Source: Gemmatimonas sp. (lineage in GTDB: Bacteria; Gemmatimonadota; Gemmatimonadetes; Gemmatimonadales; Gemmatimonadaceae). From it: a DNA stretch of 64,000 nucleotides. The position numbers and the translations under genes are program-made. Location: positions 62,001 through 126,000 of the forward strand of contig NZ_JANPLK010000059.1 of NCBI RefSeq assembly GCF_031426495.1, read 5' to 3'. Shown here in pieces: positions 17,560 to 26,735 of the stretch (positions are counted from its first letter, which is position 1; each line of letters starts with the position of its first letter). Under the pieces are notes generated by a model, which searched no databases, was not told the DNA's origin, and saw only the letters and a list, made by a program, of their open reading frames with translations.

Positions 17560-20500
17560 ATGTCCTTCTCACTCCTCCGCCGAGTCGCGTTGTCGTCAGC
17601 CGCGCTGCTCGCCGCGCTGTGTGCATCCGGTGACGCGCTGGGCGCACAAGGCACCGATGCCAGTATCCGCGGTGTCGTCGCTGACAGTGCCGGCGCTGCT
17701 GTGGCCGGCGCGCTCGTGGAGATCCGGAACACCACGACAGGGTTTGTGTCGGTGGTGCGCAGCAGTGAACGCGGGCGCTACGTCGCCACGCAGTTGCCTT
17801 TGGGTGGTCCGTACCGCGTCACCGCGCGCGCCGTCGGCTTCCGCACTGGTGCCCGCGACGGCATCACGCTCAATATCGGCAGCGTGGCCACGGCCGATTT
17901 CCGCCTCGCCCTCGGCACGGTGACGCTCACCGAAATCACTGTTTCAGCCGAACCGGCACGCGTGATCGAGCGCAACGGCGCTGTCACGCGCATCGGTGAA
18001 CAGCAGGTCAAGGAGCTGCCCAACCAGAATCGACGCTTTCAGGATCTCACCAAGCTGTCTCCGCTCGCCGGCAGTGGCACCAGCCTTGGCGGCGCCCGGC
18101 CGATGAGTACCGACGTGCGCATCGATGGCGTGGGCGCGCAGATGAACAATACCGGCCAGACCTTCGCCGGTCCGCTCACGATGACCATGGAAGCGATTCG
18201 GGAGTTCGAAATCGCGACGAACGAGTACGACGTGACCAAAGGCCGGCAGGGCGGTGGGCTCATCAATGCGGTGAGCAAGTCCGGCACCAACCGCTGGGGG
18301 GGCTCCGCGTTCTCGTACTATCGTGACAAGAGCCTGACCACCGACGATTATCGTGGCGTGGCCGCGCAGAACTTCACCGTCCGCCAGCAAGGGTTCAGCC
18401 TCGGTGGGCCGATCATCAAGGACAAACTCACCGTCTTCGGTGTGTATGATCGTTCGGATCAGTCGCTGCCGCTCGAGATCATGAACGTGCGCAATAGCGC
18501 GGATGAAATCGAGCTGGGCATTGCACGCGATTCGCTGACGCGTCTGTCGTCGATTCTGGCGAACAAGTATGGACTTGATACGACGCAGAAACAGACCGGC
18601 GTGTTCAGCCGCAAGCCGCTCAGTCAGGCCTTCTTCGGCCGTGCGGATTGGCAGCTGGCGACGAACCATCGGCTCACGTTGCGCAACAACACCACGCTGT
18701 ACTCGGATCCGGAGGAGATCGGTCCGGACCAGAACCTGCATTTCGCCGAAAGCCGCGGTGGAGCCGAGGTGAACAGCACGGGGACGTTTGCGTCGCTGCG
18801 CTCGACGTTCGGCGGCGGTGTGGTGAACGAGTTCAAGTTGCAGGCGCTGCAGTTTACGCGCGAGCGTATTGCGCGCAACGAACTGCCGCGTGGATTCGTG
18901 CGTATTGCTTCGCGCCTGCCGGACAACTCCAGCCGGACCGTGAACGTGCAGTTCGGCGGCAATCGTCTGGCGCCGGAGAAGTACAAGGAGCGCCAGTACC
19001 AGTTGGCCAACACGCTGTTCTGGAATCGCGGCAATCAGACGCTTACGATCGGCACCGACAACATCGTCACGCAGATCCAGCGCTATTTGCCGGTGGAACA
19101 GCGCGGGCTGTTCGAATTTGACAATCTGGCGCAGCTCGATGCGCTCACCCCGGCGCGCTACAGCCGCCAGGTACCGCTGCGTGCCGGTGGCACGACGGCC
19201 GACTTCACAGTGGCCGATCTGTCGACGTTCGCGCAGTCGGAGTGGCACCTCGGTCGCGGTCTGACCGCATCGGCCGGGTTACGACTCGACGGCGTGCAGT
19301 TCCTGACGGCCGCCGCGTACAATCCGCTAGTCGATCAGCGTCTGGGTGTGCGGACCGATGAGAAGCCGTCCAACTGGATTATCTCGCCGCGTGCGCAGGC
19401 CGTGTGGGATGTGCAGGGTGACGGCAAAAACGTGTTCCGGCTTGGCGGCGGACGGTTCAGCAGTCAGCCTCCGTACAACGTGCATGTGAATCACATCCTG
19501 CAGAGTGGGCTGGAGGCGGTCGATATCATTCAGGTCGGTGCACAGGCACCGCGTCCGGATTTTGTGCGGTATCGCCAAAACCTGTCTTCGGTGCCGGGTG
19601 TGCCAGCGGGCGTGGATCCCTCCACGATTCCCGCGTACGTGAACTACTTCTCGGGTGACTTCCGCGTCCCCACGACGTGGAAGCTGAGCGGCGGATACGA
19701 GCGGCGTCTCGGCCCTCTGCAGTTGGGGGCGTTTGCCTACTGGGCGCGTACGCAGGACAACTTTCAGTACTACGACCGCAACATGGTGGCCGATCCCTAC
19801 TTCACGATCGAGGGCGGACGCGGGGTGTTCGTACCGGCGGCCAAGATCAACGCCGCCGGTCGCACCAACAACGCGGACACGCGCGTCTTCACCGACCTCG
19901 GGCGCGTGCTCGAGCTGGTGGGCGAATCCACACTGGAGCAGCGGTCGCTGGTGCTGCAGAGCGCGCTCACGCTGCCACGCCAGTCGTCGCTGTCGCTGTC
20001 GTACACGCGCAACGACACCAAGGACAACTCCAGCTTCAACTGCTGCGTTGCGCTGACGTCCACGTTCTCGCAGAACAGCGGCGATCCGCGTCGCCTGCAG
20101 GATGCCTTCGGGCCGTCGGAAGACAGTTTCCGCGACAAGTTCGTGGCGGCGTTCCTGCTGCCGCGCGTGTGGGGCTTTCGGGTGACCGGCAGCTATGTCG
20201 GAATCTCCGGTCGTCCGTTCTCGCTCGTCGTGAATGGCGATATCAACGGCGACGGGACGGCGAACAACGACTTGGCGTTCGTCTTCGACCCGAACGATCC
20301 GACCACGCCCGCGGATATTGCCGCCGGCATTCGCAAGGTGCTGGACAATCCGTCGAACCGCGCGCGGGACTACATCGCGAACAACCTCGGGAAAATCGCG
20401 CCGCGCAACGCGGGCCGGTCTCCATTCCGTGGCCGAACCGACCTGCGCGTAGCGCGCGACTTTGGCACGGTACGCGGTCAGGCGATCGAACTCACGCTCG

Positions 20501-20700
20501 ACCTGTTCAACGTCGAGAACATGCTGAACCGGAAGTGGGGTGGCGAATACAATCTGGGCGGCGCGCAGCAACTGTACGCGGTGAGTGCGTTCAACCAGAC
20601 CACGCGTCGCTACACGTATCGCATCAACGAGAACGTTGGCACGGCCGTGAAGAGTGGTACGCCGTACCAGATCCAGCTCGGCGCCCGGTATCGCTTCTAA
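17560..20700 (+). CDS. TonB-dependent receptor with carboxypeptidase-like N-domain
   Basis: 1046 residues. A signal peptide (LLAALCASGDALGAQ) is followed by a carboxypeptidase-regulatory-like beta sandwich (about 30-112; IRGVVADSAGAAVAGALVEI). A plug domain (about 125-245) contains KELPNQNRRFQDLTKLSPLA and a VRIDGVGAQMNN segment. The rest is a 22-strand-type outer-membrane barrel ending in RYRF. This is the SusC/Oar-like layout without a recognised SusD partner. The ligand is unknown. The stop TAA overlaps the ATG of the next gene (TAATG), so receptor and phosphodiesterase are translationally coupled. Confidence 0.9.
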   Translation: MSFSLLRRVALSSAALLAALCASGDALGAQGTDASIRGVVADSAGAAVAGALVEIRNTTTGFVSVVRSSERGRYVATQLPLGGPYRVTARAVGFRTGARDGITLNIGSVATADFRLALGTVTLTEITVSAEPARVIERNGAVTRIGEQQVKELPNQNRRFQDLTKLSPLAGSGTSLGGARPMSTDVRIDGVGAQMNNTGQTFAGPLTMTMEAIREFEIATNEYDVTKGRQGGGLINAVSKSGTNRWGGSAFSYYRDKSLTTDDYRGVAAQNFTVRQQGFSLGGPIIKDKLTVFGVYDRSDQSLPLEIMNVRNSADEIELGIARDSLTRLSSILANKYGLDTTQKQTGVFSRKPLSQAFFGRADWQLATNHRLTLRNNTTLYSDPEEIGPDQNLHFAESRGGAEVNSTGTFASLRSTFGGGVVNEFKLQALQFTRERIARNELPRGFVRIASRLPDNSSRTVNVQFGGNRLAPEKYKERQYQLANTLFWNRGNQTLTIGTDNIVTQIQRYLPVEQRGLFEFDNLAQLDALTPARYSRQVPLRAGGTTADFTVADLSTFAQSEWHLGRGLTASAGLRLDGVQFLTAAAYNPLVDQRLGVRTDEKPSNWIISPRAQAVWDVQGDGKNVFRLGGGRFSSQPPYNVHVNHILQSGLEAVDIIQVGAQAPRPDFVRYRQNLSSVPGVPAGVDPSTIPAYVNYFSGDFRVPTTWKLSGGYERRLGPLQLGAFAYWARTQDNFQYYDRNMVADPYFTIEGGRGVFVPAAKINAAGRTNNADTRVFTDLGRVLELVGESTLEQRSLVLQSALTLPRQSSLSLSYTRNDTKDNSSFNCCVALTSTFSQNSGDPRRLQDAFGPSEDSFRDKFVAAFLLPRVWGFRVTGSYVGISGRPFSLVVNGDINGDGTANNDLAFVFDPNDPTTPADIAAGIRKVLDNPSNRARDYIANNLGKIAPRNAGRSPFRGRTDLRVARDFGTVRGQAIELTLDLFNVENMLNRKWGGEYNLGGAQQLYAVSAFNQTTRRYTYRINENVGTAVKSGTPYQIQLGARYRF

Positions 20701-22196
20701 TGCCAATGCGTCGCACGCTCGTCGCGGCCTGTTGTCTGGCGCTCCCGTGGTTGGCCTCGCAGGCCCGAGCCGGCCACCCGACGCAACGCCAGCGCCGGCT
20801 GAAAGTGGTCCTCGTCGTCTTCGACGGGCTGCGCCCTGATCACATCACGCCGGCCCGCATGCCGCGACTGCAGGCAGTCTCCGTGCGTGGTGTCATGTCG
20901 TGGCAGCATCACTCACTTTTCCCGACGGTCACGCGGGTCAACGCCAGCGCCCTCGCCACTGGCGCTGGTCCATCAGGACATGGCATTCTCGACAACAGTA
21001 TCTATCTGCCGGCGGTCGAAGATCGGGTGCTGAACACGGGCGAAGCGCGCGATATGCTGCTGGCCGACAGTGTGCTGGCTGGTCGCTTGCTGACCGCACC
21101 GACGCTGGGCAGCCGTTTGCATGAGGCGGGTCTGCGCATGATGGTGGCCAGCGCCGGTTCCTCGGGGTCGGCGTACCTGTTCGCCGGTGGCGCGGGCACG
21201 CCGGTGGTGAACGCCGATCTCGTCTTGCCCCACGCGTTGACGCCAATGGTGGACCACGCACTGGGCGCGCCGCCGGCCGATGCCTCGCCCAACCTTGGAC
21301 GCAACGCGTGGGCGGTGGATGCGTTGCTGGGAATCGGTGTGGACTCGCTCGATGTGGACGTGGGATATCTCTGGTTATCCGATCCCGACCACACGGCCCA
21401 TGGTGCGGGATTGGGCAGTGCCATGGCCGATTCCTCCATTCGCGCGGCCGATCGCGAGTTTGGGCGCCTGCTCGACGGGCTGGCAGCCCGTGGACTTGGC
21501 GAATCGGTGAACGTGATGGTGGTGTCTGATCACGGCTTCTCCACGCACGTGGGCGATACCAAATCCCTGCGCAAACACCTCGGGGCATGGGCCGACAGTG
21601 TGGTGATCGCCGGCAGCGCCATTCACGTGCGTCTCGGTGGCGCTGCGACGCGCGACGCGGTCGTGCGTGCGCTGCAGCAATGGCCCGAGGCCGGAGCCAT
21701 CTTTACGGCGCCCGTGGCGGCCAACGGCCAAGGGGTCGTGAGTGGCACGATCTCCACCGCGCAGATCGGCTGGCAACATGCACGTTCGGCCGAGGTACTG
21801 TACTCGGCCGATTGGTCGCACCAGCGCAACGGCGCGGGGCATCGTGGCGACACGCGCCAGTCTGGTGTGGCCGGACACGGGACGTCGAGTCCGTACGACG
21901 TGACCGCGACGTTCGTGGCCAGCGGCCCAGCATTTCTCGCCGGCGCACAGGCGAGAGCCCCGAGTAGCAACGCCGACATCGTGCCGACGATTTTGCATCT
22001 GCTGGGACAGCCGTCGACGCCGATCGGGGTGACCGGTCGTCCGCTGCTGGAACTGCTGCGTGGCGGCGGCGCTGGTGCGCCGACGATCAAGCGCGACAGC
22101 ATTGTGGCGGAAGCCGCCGGCTATCGCACCGTCGCCTATCGCACACGCGTACGGCAGACGTGGTACTTCGATTCGACGCGTACGACGCGTCGCTGA
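20700..22196 (+). CDS. Secreted alkaline-phosphatase-superfamily phosphodiesterase
   Basis: 498 residues with a signal peptide (LVAACCLALPWLASQARA). Metal and nucleophile motifs of type I phosphodiesterase/nucleotide pyrophosphatases are present: VVFDGLRPDH (Asp), then the LFPTVTRVNASALATGAGPS segment with the nucleophilic Thr, then GHGILDN. LSDPDHTAHGAG supplies Asp and His, VVSDHGFSTH supplies Asp-His, and GVAGHGTSSPYD supplies a His. The enzyme should cleave phosphodiester or pyrophosphate bonds in the periplasm or outside. The coupled TonB receptor suggests scavenging of a phosphorylated nutrient. The start ATG at 20700 overlaps the receptor stop; an ATG at 20706 is also possible. Confidence 0.88.
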   Translation: MPMRRTLVAACCLALPWLASQARAGHPTQRQRRLKVVLVVFDGLRPDHITPARMPRLQAVSVRGVMSWQHHSLFPTVTRVNASALATGAGPSGHGILDNSIYLPAVEDRVLNTGEARDMLLADSVLAGRLLTAPTLGSRLHEAGLRMMVASAGSSGSAYLFAGGAGTPVVNADLVLPHALTPMVDHALGAPPADASPNLGRNAWAVDALLGIGVDSLDVDVGYLWLSDPDHTAHGAGLGSAMADSSIRAADREFGRLLDGLAARGLGESVNVMVVSDHGFSTHVGDTKSLRKHLGAWADSVVIAGSAIHVRLGGAATRDAVVRALQQWPEAGAIFTAPVAANGQGVVSGTISTAQIGWQHARSAEVLYSADWSHQRNGAGHRGDTRQSGVAGHGTSSPYDVTATFVASGPAFLAGAQARAPSSNADIVPTILHLLGQPSTPIGVTGRPLLELLRGGGAGAPTIKRDSIVAEAAGYRTVAYRTRVRQTWYFDSTRTTRR

Positions 22197-22224
22197 TCGC
22201 CCGCCGAACCGCTGCGGTCGATAC

Positions 22225-23340
22225 CTACCGACGGTGCGGCCGCCCTGACATGCTCGCCGCGCCACGACCGACGCCGTCGCGCGGGGCCATTGGATCGGCG
22301 ACACGCGTCCGCTCCGGCGGCGCGAGGCCCAGTGCCACGCGCAGCGCCCGGATGAAAGCGGGATCGGCCACGTAGTCCACCACCGAGTGCGAGTCGGGGA
22401 ACGCCATCGGGCCGGCGTGCGCTTCGCTGTCGCCGCCACTGCCGGTAGAGCCCAGCATCGCGACGGGGTCCCAATCGCTGCGGTAGAAGTGGTAGTCCAC
22501 GCCGAAAGGCCAGGCCGGCGCCGGCGATGCCAAACCCAACACCCGCACGGGCATGCGCAGAAAGGTTGTGCCGCGCGCCACCGACTGCAGCTTCAGCGCC
22601 CATAGCCCGGCCGCCGTGTTGAGATTGCCTTCGCTGTGGCAGACAATCACCAACGGCGAGAGCTCGGTGGGAAAGTCGCGCGCCAGTTCAAAGATCCGGA
22701 AGCCCGCGACGCAGCGCTCACGCAGGAAGCGGATCATGAGTGTCGAGACCATGCCGGCGACCAGCGGTGACGCTTGACTGAAGCATGAGGCCATCGCGCC
22801 CAGCCACTCCACCATGCAGTGCAGGAGATCACCCACCGTGCGCGCGCCGGTGGTGAACCCCGAAGTGGCAAAGGTCAGCAGTACCTGAGCGACCGCCTGC
22901 TCACGGGCCGCTTCCGATTCGGCGGCGTTGGCCCCGTCCCACATGCTGCTGGCGCGTCGGTAGCCGGTGCGTTCGCGGTCGAGCCCGGCGCTTCCGGCCA
23001 TACTCTCGCGGCGTTCTGGGCGAAGCACGGGACGGCTTCCCAGTGCCGGCGGCGGGACGCGGTTGGCCAACACACGCAAATAGGAGATGGCGTCCTCTGT
23101 CCCGGGCGACCCGGACTCGTTGAATCCTCCCAACACGAGACACGGCGCCCGTCGACTGATGTCGAGCGCCGCGCGCTGATGCCCGGCCGGATCCGTCATG
23201 ATGCCGTTCACGTACACGCAAAACGCGGTCGTCGTCGACTCGTTCAGCGACTCGGCCAGATACCACTGCAACTGGCCGTCGATCGTTGGCGCGCCATCGG
23301 CGAGCCGCTGCGGCGTGCCGGGAATGCGTGGAATCGACAT
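22225..23340 (-). CDS. Alpha/beta hydrolase-like protein with HSEGN nucleophile motif
   Basis: 371 residues without a signal peptide. A strand and elbow near residues 230-245 read LSPLVIVCHSEGNLNTAAGL. This is a G/C-H-S-x-G nucleophile elbow, as seen in lipase-like and effector-like hydrolases. An early FCVYVNGIMTDPAGHQRAAL holds the oxyanion-type VNG segment. Later Asp (WDPVAML) and His (FPDSHSVVDY) could complete the triad. I cannot assign a substrate. It is convergent with the phosphodiesterase (28-base gap) and transcribed alone, with a leucine-rich helical middle (about 150-215). Confidence 0.6.
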   Translation of the reverse strand: MSIPRIPGTPQRLADGAPTIDGQLQWYLAESLNESTTTAFCVYVNGIMTDPAGHQRAALDISRRAPCLVLGGFNESGSPGTEDAISYLRVLANRVPPPALGSRPVLRPERRESMAGSAGLDRERTGYRRASSMWDGANAAESEAAREQAVAQVLLTFATSGFTTGARTVGDLLHCMVEWLGAMASCFSQASPLVAGMVSTLMIRFLRERCVAGFRIFELARDFPTELSPLVIVCHSEGNLNTAAGLWALKLQSVARGTTFLRMPVRVLGLASPAPAWPFGVDYHFYRSDWDPVAMLGSTGSGGDSEAHAGPMAFPDSHSVVDYVADPAFIRALRVALGLAPPERTRVADPMAPRDGVGRGAASMSGRPHRR

Positions 23341-23396
23341 GGATGTTCAGAGGAAGTGGCCTATCCGGCATCGCGTGCCTTGTGTGAATGCATGAT

Positions 23397-25154
23397 CTAT
23401 GGTCCCGGTCGCGATGCCGAAAGGGTGCCGGGTACGCGCACGCAGGGTACGGTACGCGAGCGCGTGCCGCCAAGATCGAGTCCGATCACGCGGCGGCGAG
23501 CCTCGCGACGCACCGTCAGCAGCCAGCCGAGATCGCCGATCGTGAACGCATCTCGGTAGCGAGGCACCAACTGGTCGTCGAGGCGCCCGCGTCGCCTGAA
23601 CGCCAGGCCGCCTGCTCGCTGAACAATTTCGACGACCGCATCCGCTTCTTTGCACCGATAGCGACCGACCAACGACGCGCGTTCGACTGCGTTCGGCGTC
23701 CACGCCTCGACGCGCTCGTATGCCATGGCGTCGTTTGCCTGGCGAATCACGTAGCCGGTTGGGCGTTTCGCCGCATCGAACCGGAAGGTGATCACGCGGT
23801 CGCCGGTCAGCGCCGTGAAGGAGCTGTCGGTCGTGCGTCGATATCCGGTCCAGCTATTCACGGTGATTCCGTTGGCGTGCGCACGCACGCGCACGGCCTG
23901 ACGCGTGCGACTGCTGCGATACGATCCCGCAAAGCGGCCCAGCGACGCCTGGTCAAGCAGGTCGGCGGCGGCCCCGAGCTGTGGCTCGGCGTAGTACGCT
24001 CCCATCGGCAATCCGGCGGCGATCGCGAGCAACACCGCGCCCACCTCTTCGGTGTTGAGCGATCCGGCGTTGCACAGCAGTGCCACGGAGGTCCCGCGGG
24101 TGGGCACGCGTCCCACGTATGACTTGTAGCCCGCGGTCCAGCCGCCATGCGCCACCGTACGTTCGCCGGCGATGGTATCGATCTCGAGACCCAGGGCGTA
24201 GCCGGACAGCCGGCCGGTGGTGAGCGTAATCTGCTGTTCCATCGCCGTCACGAACGCCGGGCCGCCGATCGGCGATGGCGGGTTGGGGCCGAATCGTGCC
24301 TGCCACCGCATGAGGTCCGCGACGGTGGTAAGCAGTCCGCCGTTGCCGACGCCGTTCTCGAACGGCATGTCGAGTACCCAGGTGCCGCCGTCACTCTCGT
24401 TGCGCGAATAGCCCTGAGCCCGGCGAGGGACGATGCGCGTGTAGTCGTCGCGCCACGAGGTATGCGTCATGCCAAGCGGGGAAAAGATGGCGCGCTGCGT
24501 GTACTCGCTGAACGAGGTACCGGACGCGCGCGCCACGATGATGGCAGCCAAGACGTATCCGGAGTTCGAGTACAGGTACTCCGCACGCGGTGTGAAGTTG
24601 AGCGCCCGTTGGCGAGACAGCATGCCCAGCGCATCGGTGTTGTCGTAGCGACGGGTGCCCCGCGGCCACCCACCCAGTTCGAACAAATCGCCGTAGTCGC
24701 GCAGGCCGCTCACGTGATACAGTAGGTCGCCCACCGTGAATGCCGGCAGCCCCACCCACAGTTCAGGAATCCATCGGCGAACGGGGTCGTTGAGGGACAG
24801 CAGCTTCTGCTGGGACAGTAGGAGCACCGCCGCTGCCGTGAACTGCTTGCTCACGGAGCCGGCTTCGAACACGGTGAGCGTGTCGATGGGCACGGGATGC
24901 TCAAGGTTCGCTAGCCCATAGCTGCGATACGCGGCGGGACGATTGGCCTGACTGATCCCAACGGCGCAGCCTGGCGTCGTGGTGGAGTCGACCGACGCGA
25001 AGACCGAGTCGAGGCGCGCGGTGAGGGTGGACGACGGCTGCGCCGCCAACCGCGCGGCGGGGGCCGCAACCGCGCCGACGCAGGCGACGGCGACGGAAGC
25101 GGAGCGAATCACGGAGCGAATCACGGAGCGAAGTTGCATGGAGCGAAGGTGCAT
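23397..25154 (-). CDS. Secreted class C beta-lactamase-like serine hydrolase
   Basis: About 585 residues from ATG 25154 (580 from ATG 25139). A signal with a repetitive basic start (residues 1-18) is followed by the penicillin-binding fold. It has SVSKQF (nucleophile SxxK near 100), YSNSGY (YxN near 195) and VAHGGW (third motif). A C-terminal extension of about 180 residues after the hydrolase domain is strand-rich (for example GRFAGSYRSSRTRQAVRVRA), as in many S12 esterases and D-aminopeptidase-like enzymes. Function could be beta-lactamase, peptidase or esterase. The 7TM-AraC gene lies directly upstream on the same strand and is its likely regulator. Confidence 0.85.
   Translation of the reverse strand: MHLRSMQLRSVIRSVIRSASVAVACVGAVAAPAARLAAQPSSTLTARLDSVFASVDSTTTPGCAVGISQANRPAAYRSYGLANLEHPVPIDTLTVFEAGSVSKQFTAAAVLLLSQQKLLSLNDPVRRWIPELWVGLPAFTVGDLLYHVSGLRDYGDLFELGGWPRGTRRYDNTDALGMLSRQRALNFTPRAEYLYSNSGYVLAAIIVARASGTSFSEYTQRAIFSPLGMTHTSWRDDYTRIVPRRAQGYSRNESDGGTWVLDMPFENGVGNGGLLTTVADLMRWQARFGPNPPSPIGGPAFVTAMEQQITLTTGRLSGYALGLEIDTIAGERTVAHGGWTAGYKSYVGRVPTRGTSVALLCNAGSLNTEEVGAVLLAIAAGLPMGAYYAEPQLGAAADLLDQASLGRFAGSYRSSRTRQAVRVRAHANGITVNSWTGYRRTTDSSFTALTGDRVITFRFDAAKRPTGYVIRQANDAMAYERVEAWTPNAVERASLVGRYRCKEADAVVEIVQRAGGLAFRRRGRLDDQLVPRYRDAFTIGDLGWLLTVRREARRRVIGLDLGGTRSRTVPCVRVPGTLSASRPGP
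25101..25154 (-). repeat. Short in-frame tandem repeat in the signal-peptide region
   Basis: GGAGCGA recurs at 25101, 25113, 25125 and 25140, and again just past 25154, with periods of 12, 12, 15 and 15 bases. On the coding strand this gives the pairs MHLRS-MQLRS and VIRS-VIRS at the very N-terminus of the serine hydrolase. All periods are multiples of three, so copy-number change would alter the basic n-region of the signal without shifting the frame. Confidence 0.6.
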
Positions 25155-25285
25155 GGAGCGAGATGGCGGAGGAATGACGGGAACGGCCGAGGAGACCGTC
25201 CACTCGCCGAACAAGCTCTCCACGCCTGCCGCGCCGCGCGCGGTAGTCCTCGCCACCGCCTGTTTTTGGCGGAAAGTGGGTCGGC

Positions 25286-26434
25286 CTAGCCCGGCCTGGA
25301 GGCGCGCATGGTAGTCGGCGAGACGCCGGTCGCCTCGCGGAAGGCCCGGTTGAAGCTGGCCTTCGACGCAAAACCGGCGTCCAGCGCGATCGGCAGTAGG
25401 TCGCGCGTGTCGGCGGAGTTGGCCAGGCACTGCCGCACGGCCTCAACGCGGAGGCCGTTCACGAACGCGTTGAAGGTGAGTCCGAGACCATCGCGCAGCA
25501 CGCGTGACGCCGTTCGTGGAGAGACACCAAGCCGGCCGGCGAATTCGGAGAGCGTGAGGGTGGGATCGCGATACCACTGTCCGATGCGCGTGCGCTCATA
25601 CCATTCCGCGCCCAGCGCCTCGTAGTCCTGGCGCGGGCGGCCGGGCGTCGGGGGCTTGGCGGGAGGCTCCTCCAGGCGCTGTACAGGGTGCTCCTCAGGT
25701 TGCTCCGCGTGCGGCGTGATGACCGGCACGTCCATCGCCGACTGCCTCCAACCGGCCAGCCCTAGCACGTAGGCCAGCACGGCGAGCGCGACGACCATGG
25801 GAAACCGGTCGAAGTAGTCGGTCGGCGCCATGAACCAGCTGCGCAGGGCGAACAGTGCCGCGAGCACGGCGACGAGGGCGGTGCCAACGAGCACCACGCG
25901 AACCACCCCAAGACGGTAGGCCTCCCGGTTGCTGAGCTGGTCGTCCATGTACTGCTGCCATGCGGCGAACTGGCGCCAGGCGATGACGACATACGCGACG
26001 AGCGACGAAATGACGCCGGCGAACCCGATGGGCTCGACGAGTTCGCGATGGGTTCCGGTGTACCAGTGCCATTTGGTCTCCAGCGGCAGCGCGAACGCAA
26101 CCAGCTGGTAGCCGAGTTGCAGCAACACCGGCACCAGATGCCAGCGCCACCGCACCGGCCATTCGTCCGTAGCGAGCCGCGTGACGTACAGCCAGACAAG
26201 CGGGCCGAACGCCAACGAGTAATCGAAGGGCGCAAACGTGAGCCACTGATGCTGGTCGTACGCGCCCGCGAAGCCGATGGCGTACGGCGTCAAGCGTACC
26301 GCAATGAGCGCCACCAAGGCGGCCAGTGGACGCAGAAAAGGGCGACGCGTACCGGCCTGCCAGAGCAGCGCCGCCAGGATGAGGCCATTGCCGATAGCGA
26401 TGGCCAGCACGATGGAGTTGCGTCCCCAGATCAT
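25286..26434 (-). CDS. 7TM-AraC membrane transcription regulator (copy 1)
   Basis: 382 residues. About seven hydrophobic spans in the first 230 residues (starting MIWGRNSIVLAIAIGNGLIL) are followed by a proline-rich linker (AKPPTPGRPRQDYEALG). The C-terminus is an AraC-type helix-turn-helix pair (about 275-380), with LTLSEFAGRLGVSPRTASRV and a second helix set ending FASKASFNRAFREATGVSP. It is probably an inner-membrane regulator that senses a signal through the spans and binds DNA in the cytoplasm. It is 132 bases upstream of the serine hydrolase on the same strand. It closely resembles the regulator at 47146-48312. Confidence 0.9.
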   Translation of the reverse strand: MIWGRNSIVLAIAIGNGLILAALLWQAGTRRPFLRPLAALVALIAVRLTPYAIGFAGAYDQHQWLTFAPFDYSLAFGPLVWLYVTRLATDEWPVRWRWHLVPVLLQLGYQLVAFALPLETKWHWYTGTHRELVEPIGFAGVISSLVAYVVIAWRQFAAWQQYMDDQLSNREAYRLGVVRVVLVGTALVAVLAALFALRSWFMAPTDYFDRFPMVVALAVLAYVLGLAGWRQSAMDVPVITPHAEQPEEHPVQRLEEPPAKPPTPGRPRQDYEALGAEWYERTRIGQWYRDPTLTLSEFAGRLGVSPRTASRVLRDGLGLTFNAFVNGLRVEAVRQCLANSADTRDLLPIALDAGFASKASFNRAFREATGVSPTTMRASRPG

Positions 26435-26735
26435 GTGGGGCGTACGTCGTGGTTCACGATGTTGCTCACGATGTTGCTCACGATGTTGCGCGACCGGCGG
26501 ACGCGAAGGCCGTGCGCCGCGCGGAGAACAGCGGTAGTCCGACCGGGCCGAACATGAACGTAAGCCTGAGGCACGCCACGATCAGCCAGTGCGTGATGTT
26601 GCGCTTGCGTGCGACGAGGGCGATCCAGCAGCCGATGAAGCGGTCGAAGGCCGAAGCCCCCTCGGGATTGGCTCGAGCCGTGGGTCCGCGCGCCGCGTCC
26701 TGCGGATGCTACGCGTCCTACGGGTGCTGTCGGTG
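26435..26735. other. Intergenic stretch with a 12-bp tandem repeat
   Basis: About 300 bases between the 7TM-AraC gene and the S41 peptidase wreck. The only distinct structure is three near-perfect tandem copies of cacgatgttgct at 26455-26490, about 20 bases upstream of the regulator start. The rest has no convincing ORF. Open frames here (such as 26449-26847 forward) are low-complexity and cysteine/arginine-rich, typical of chance frames. Confidence 0.5.

Noticed and set aside
19677..22196. 839-codon plus frame as one gene
   Set aside because: The first 1 kb is an off-frame shadow of the TonB receptor; the real gene starts at the TAATG at 20700.
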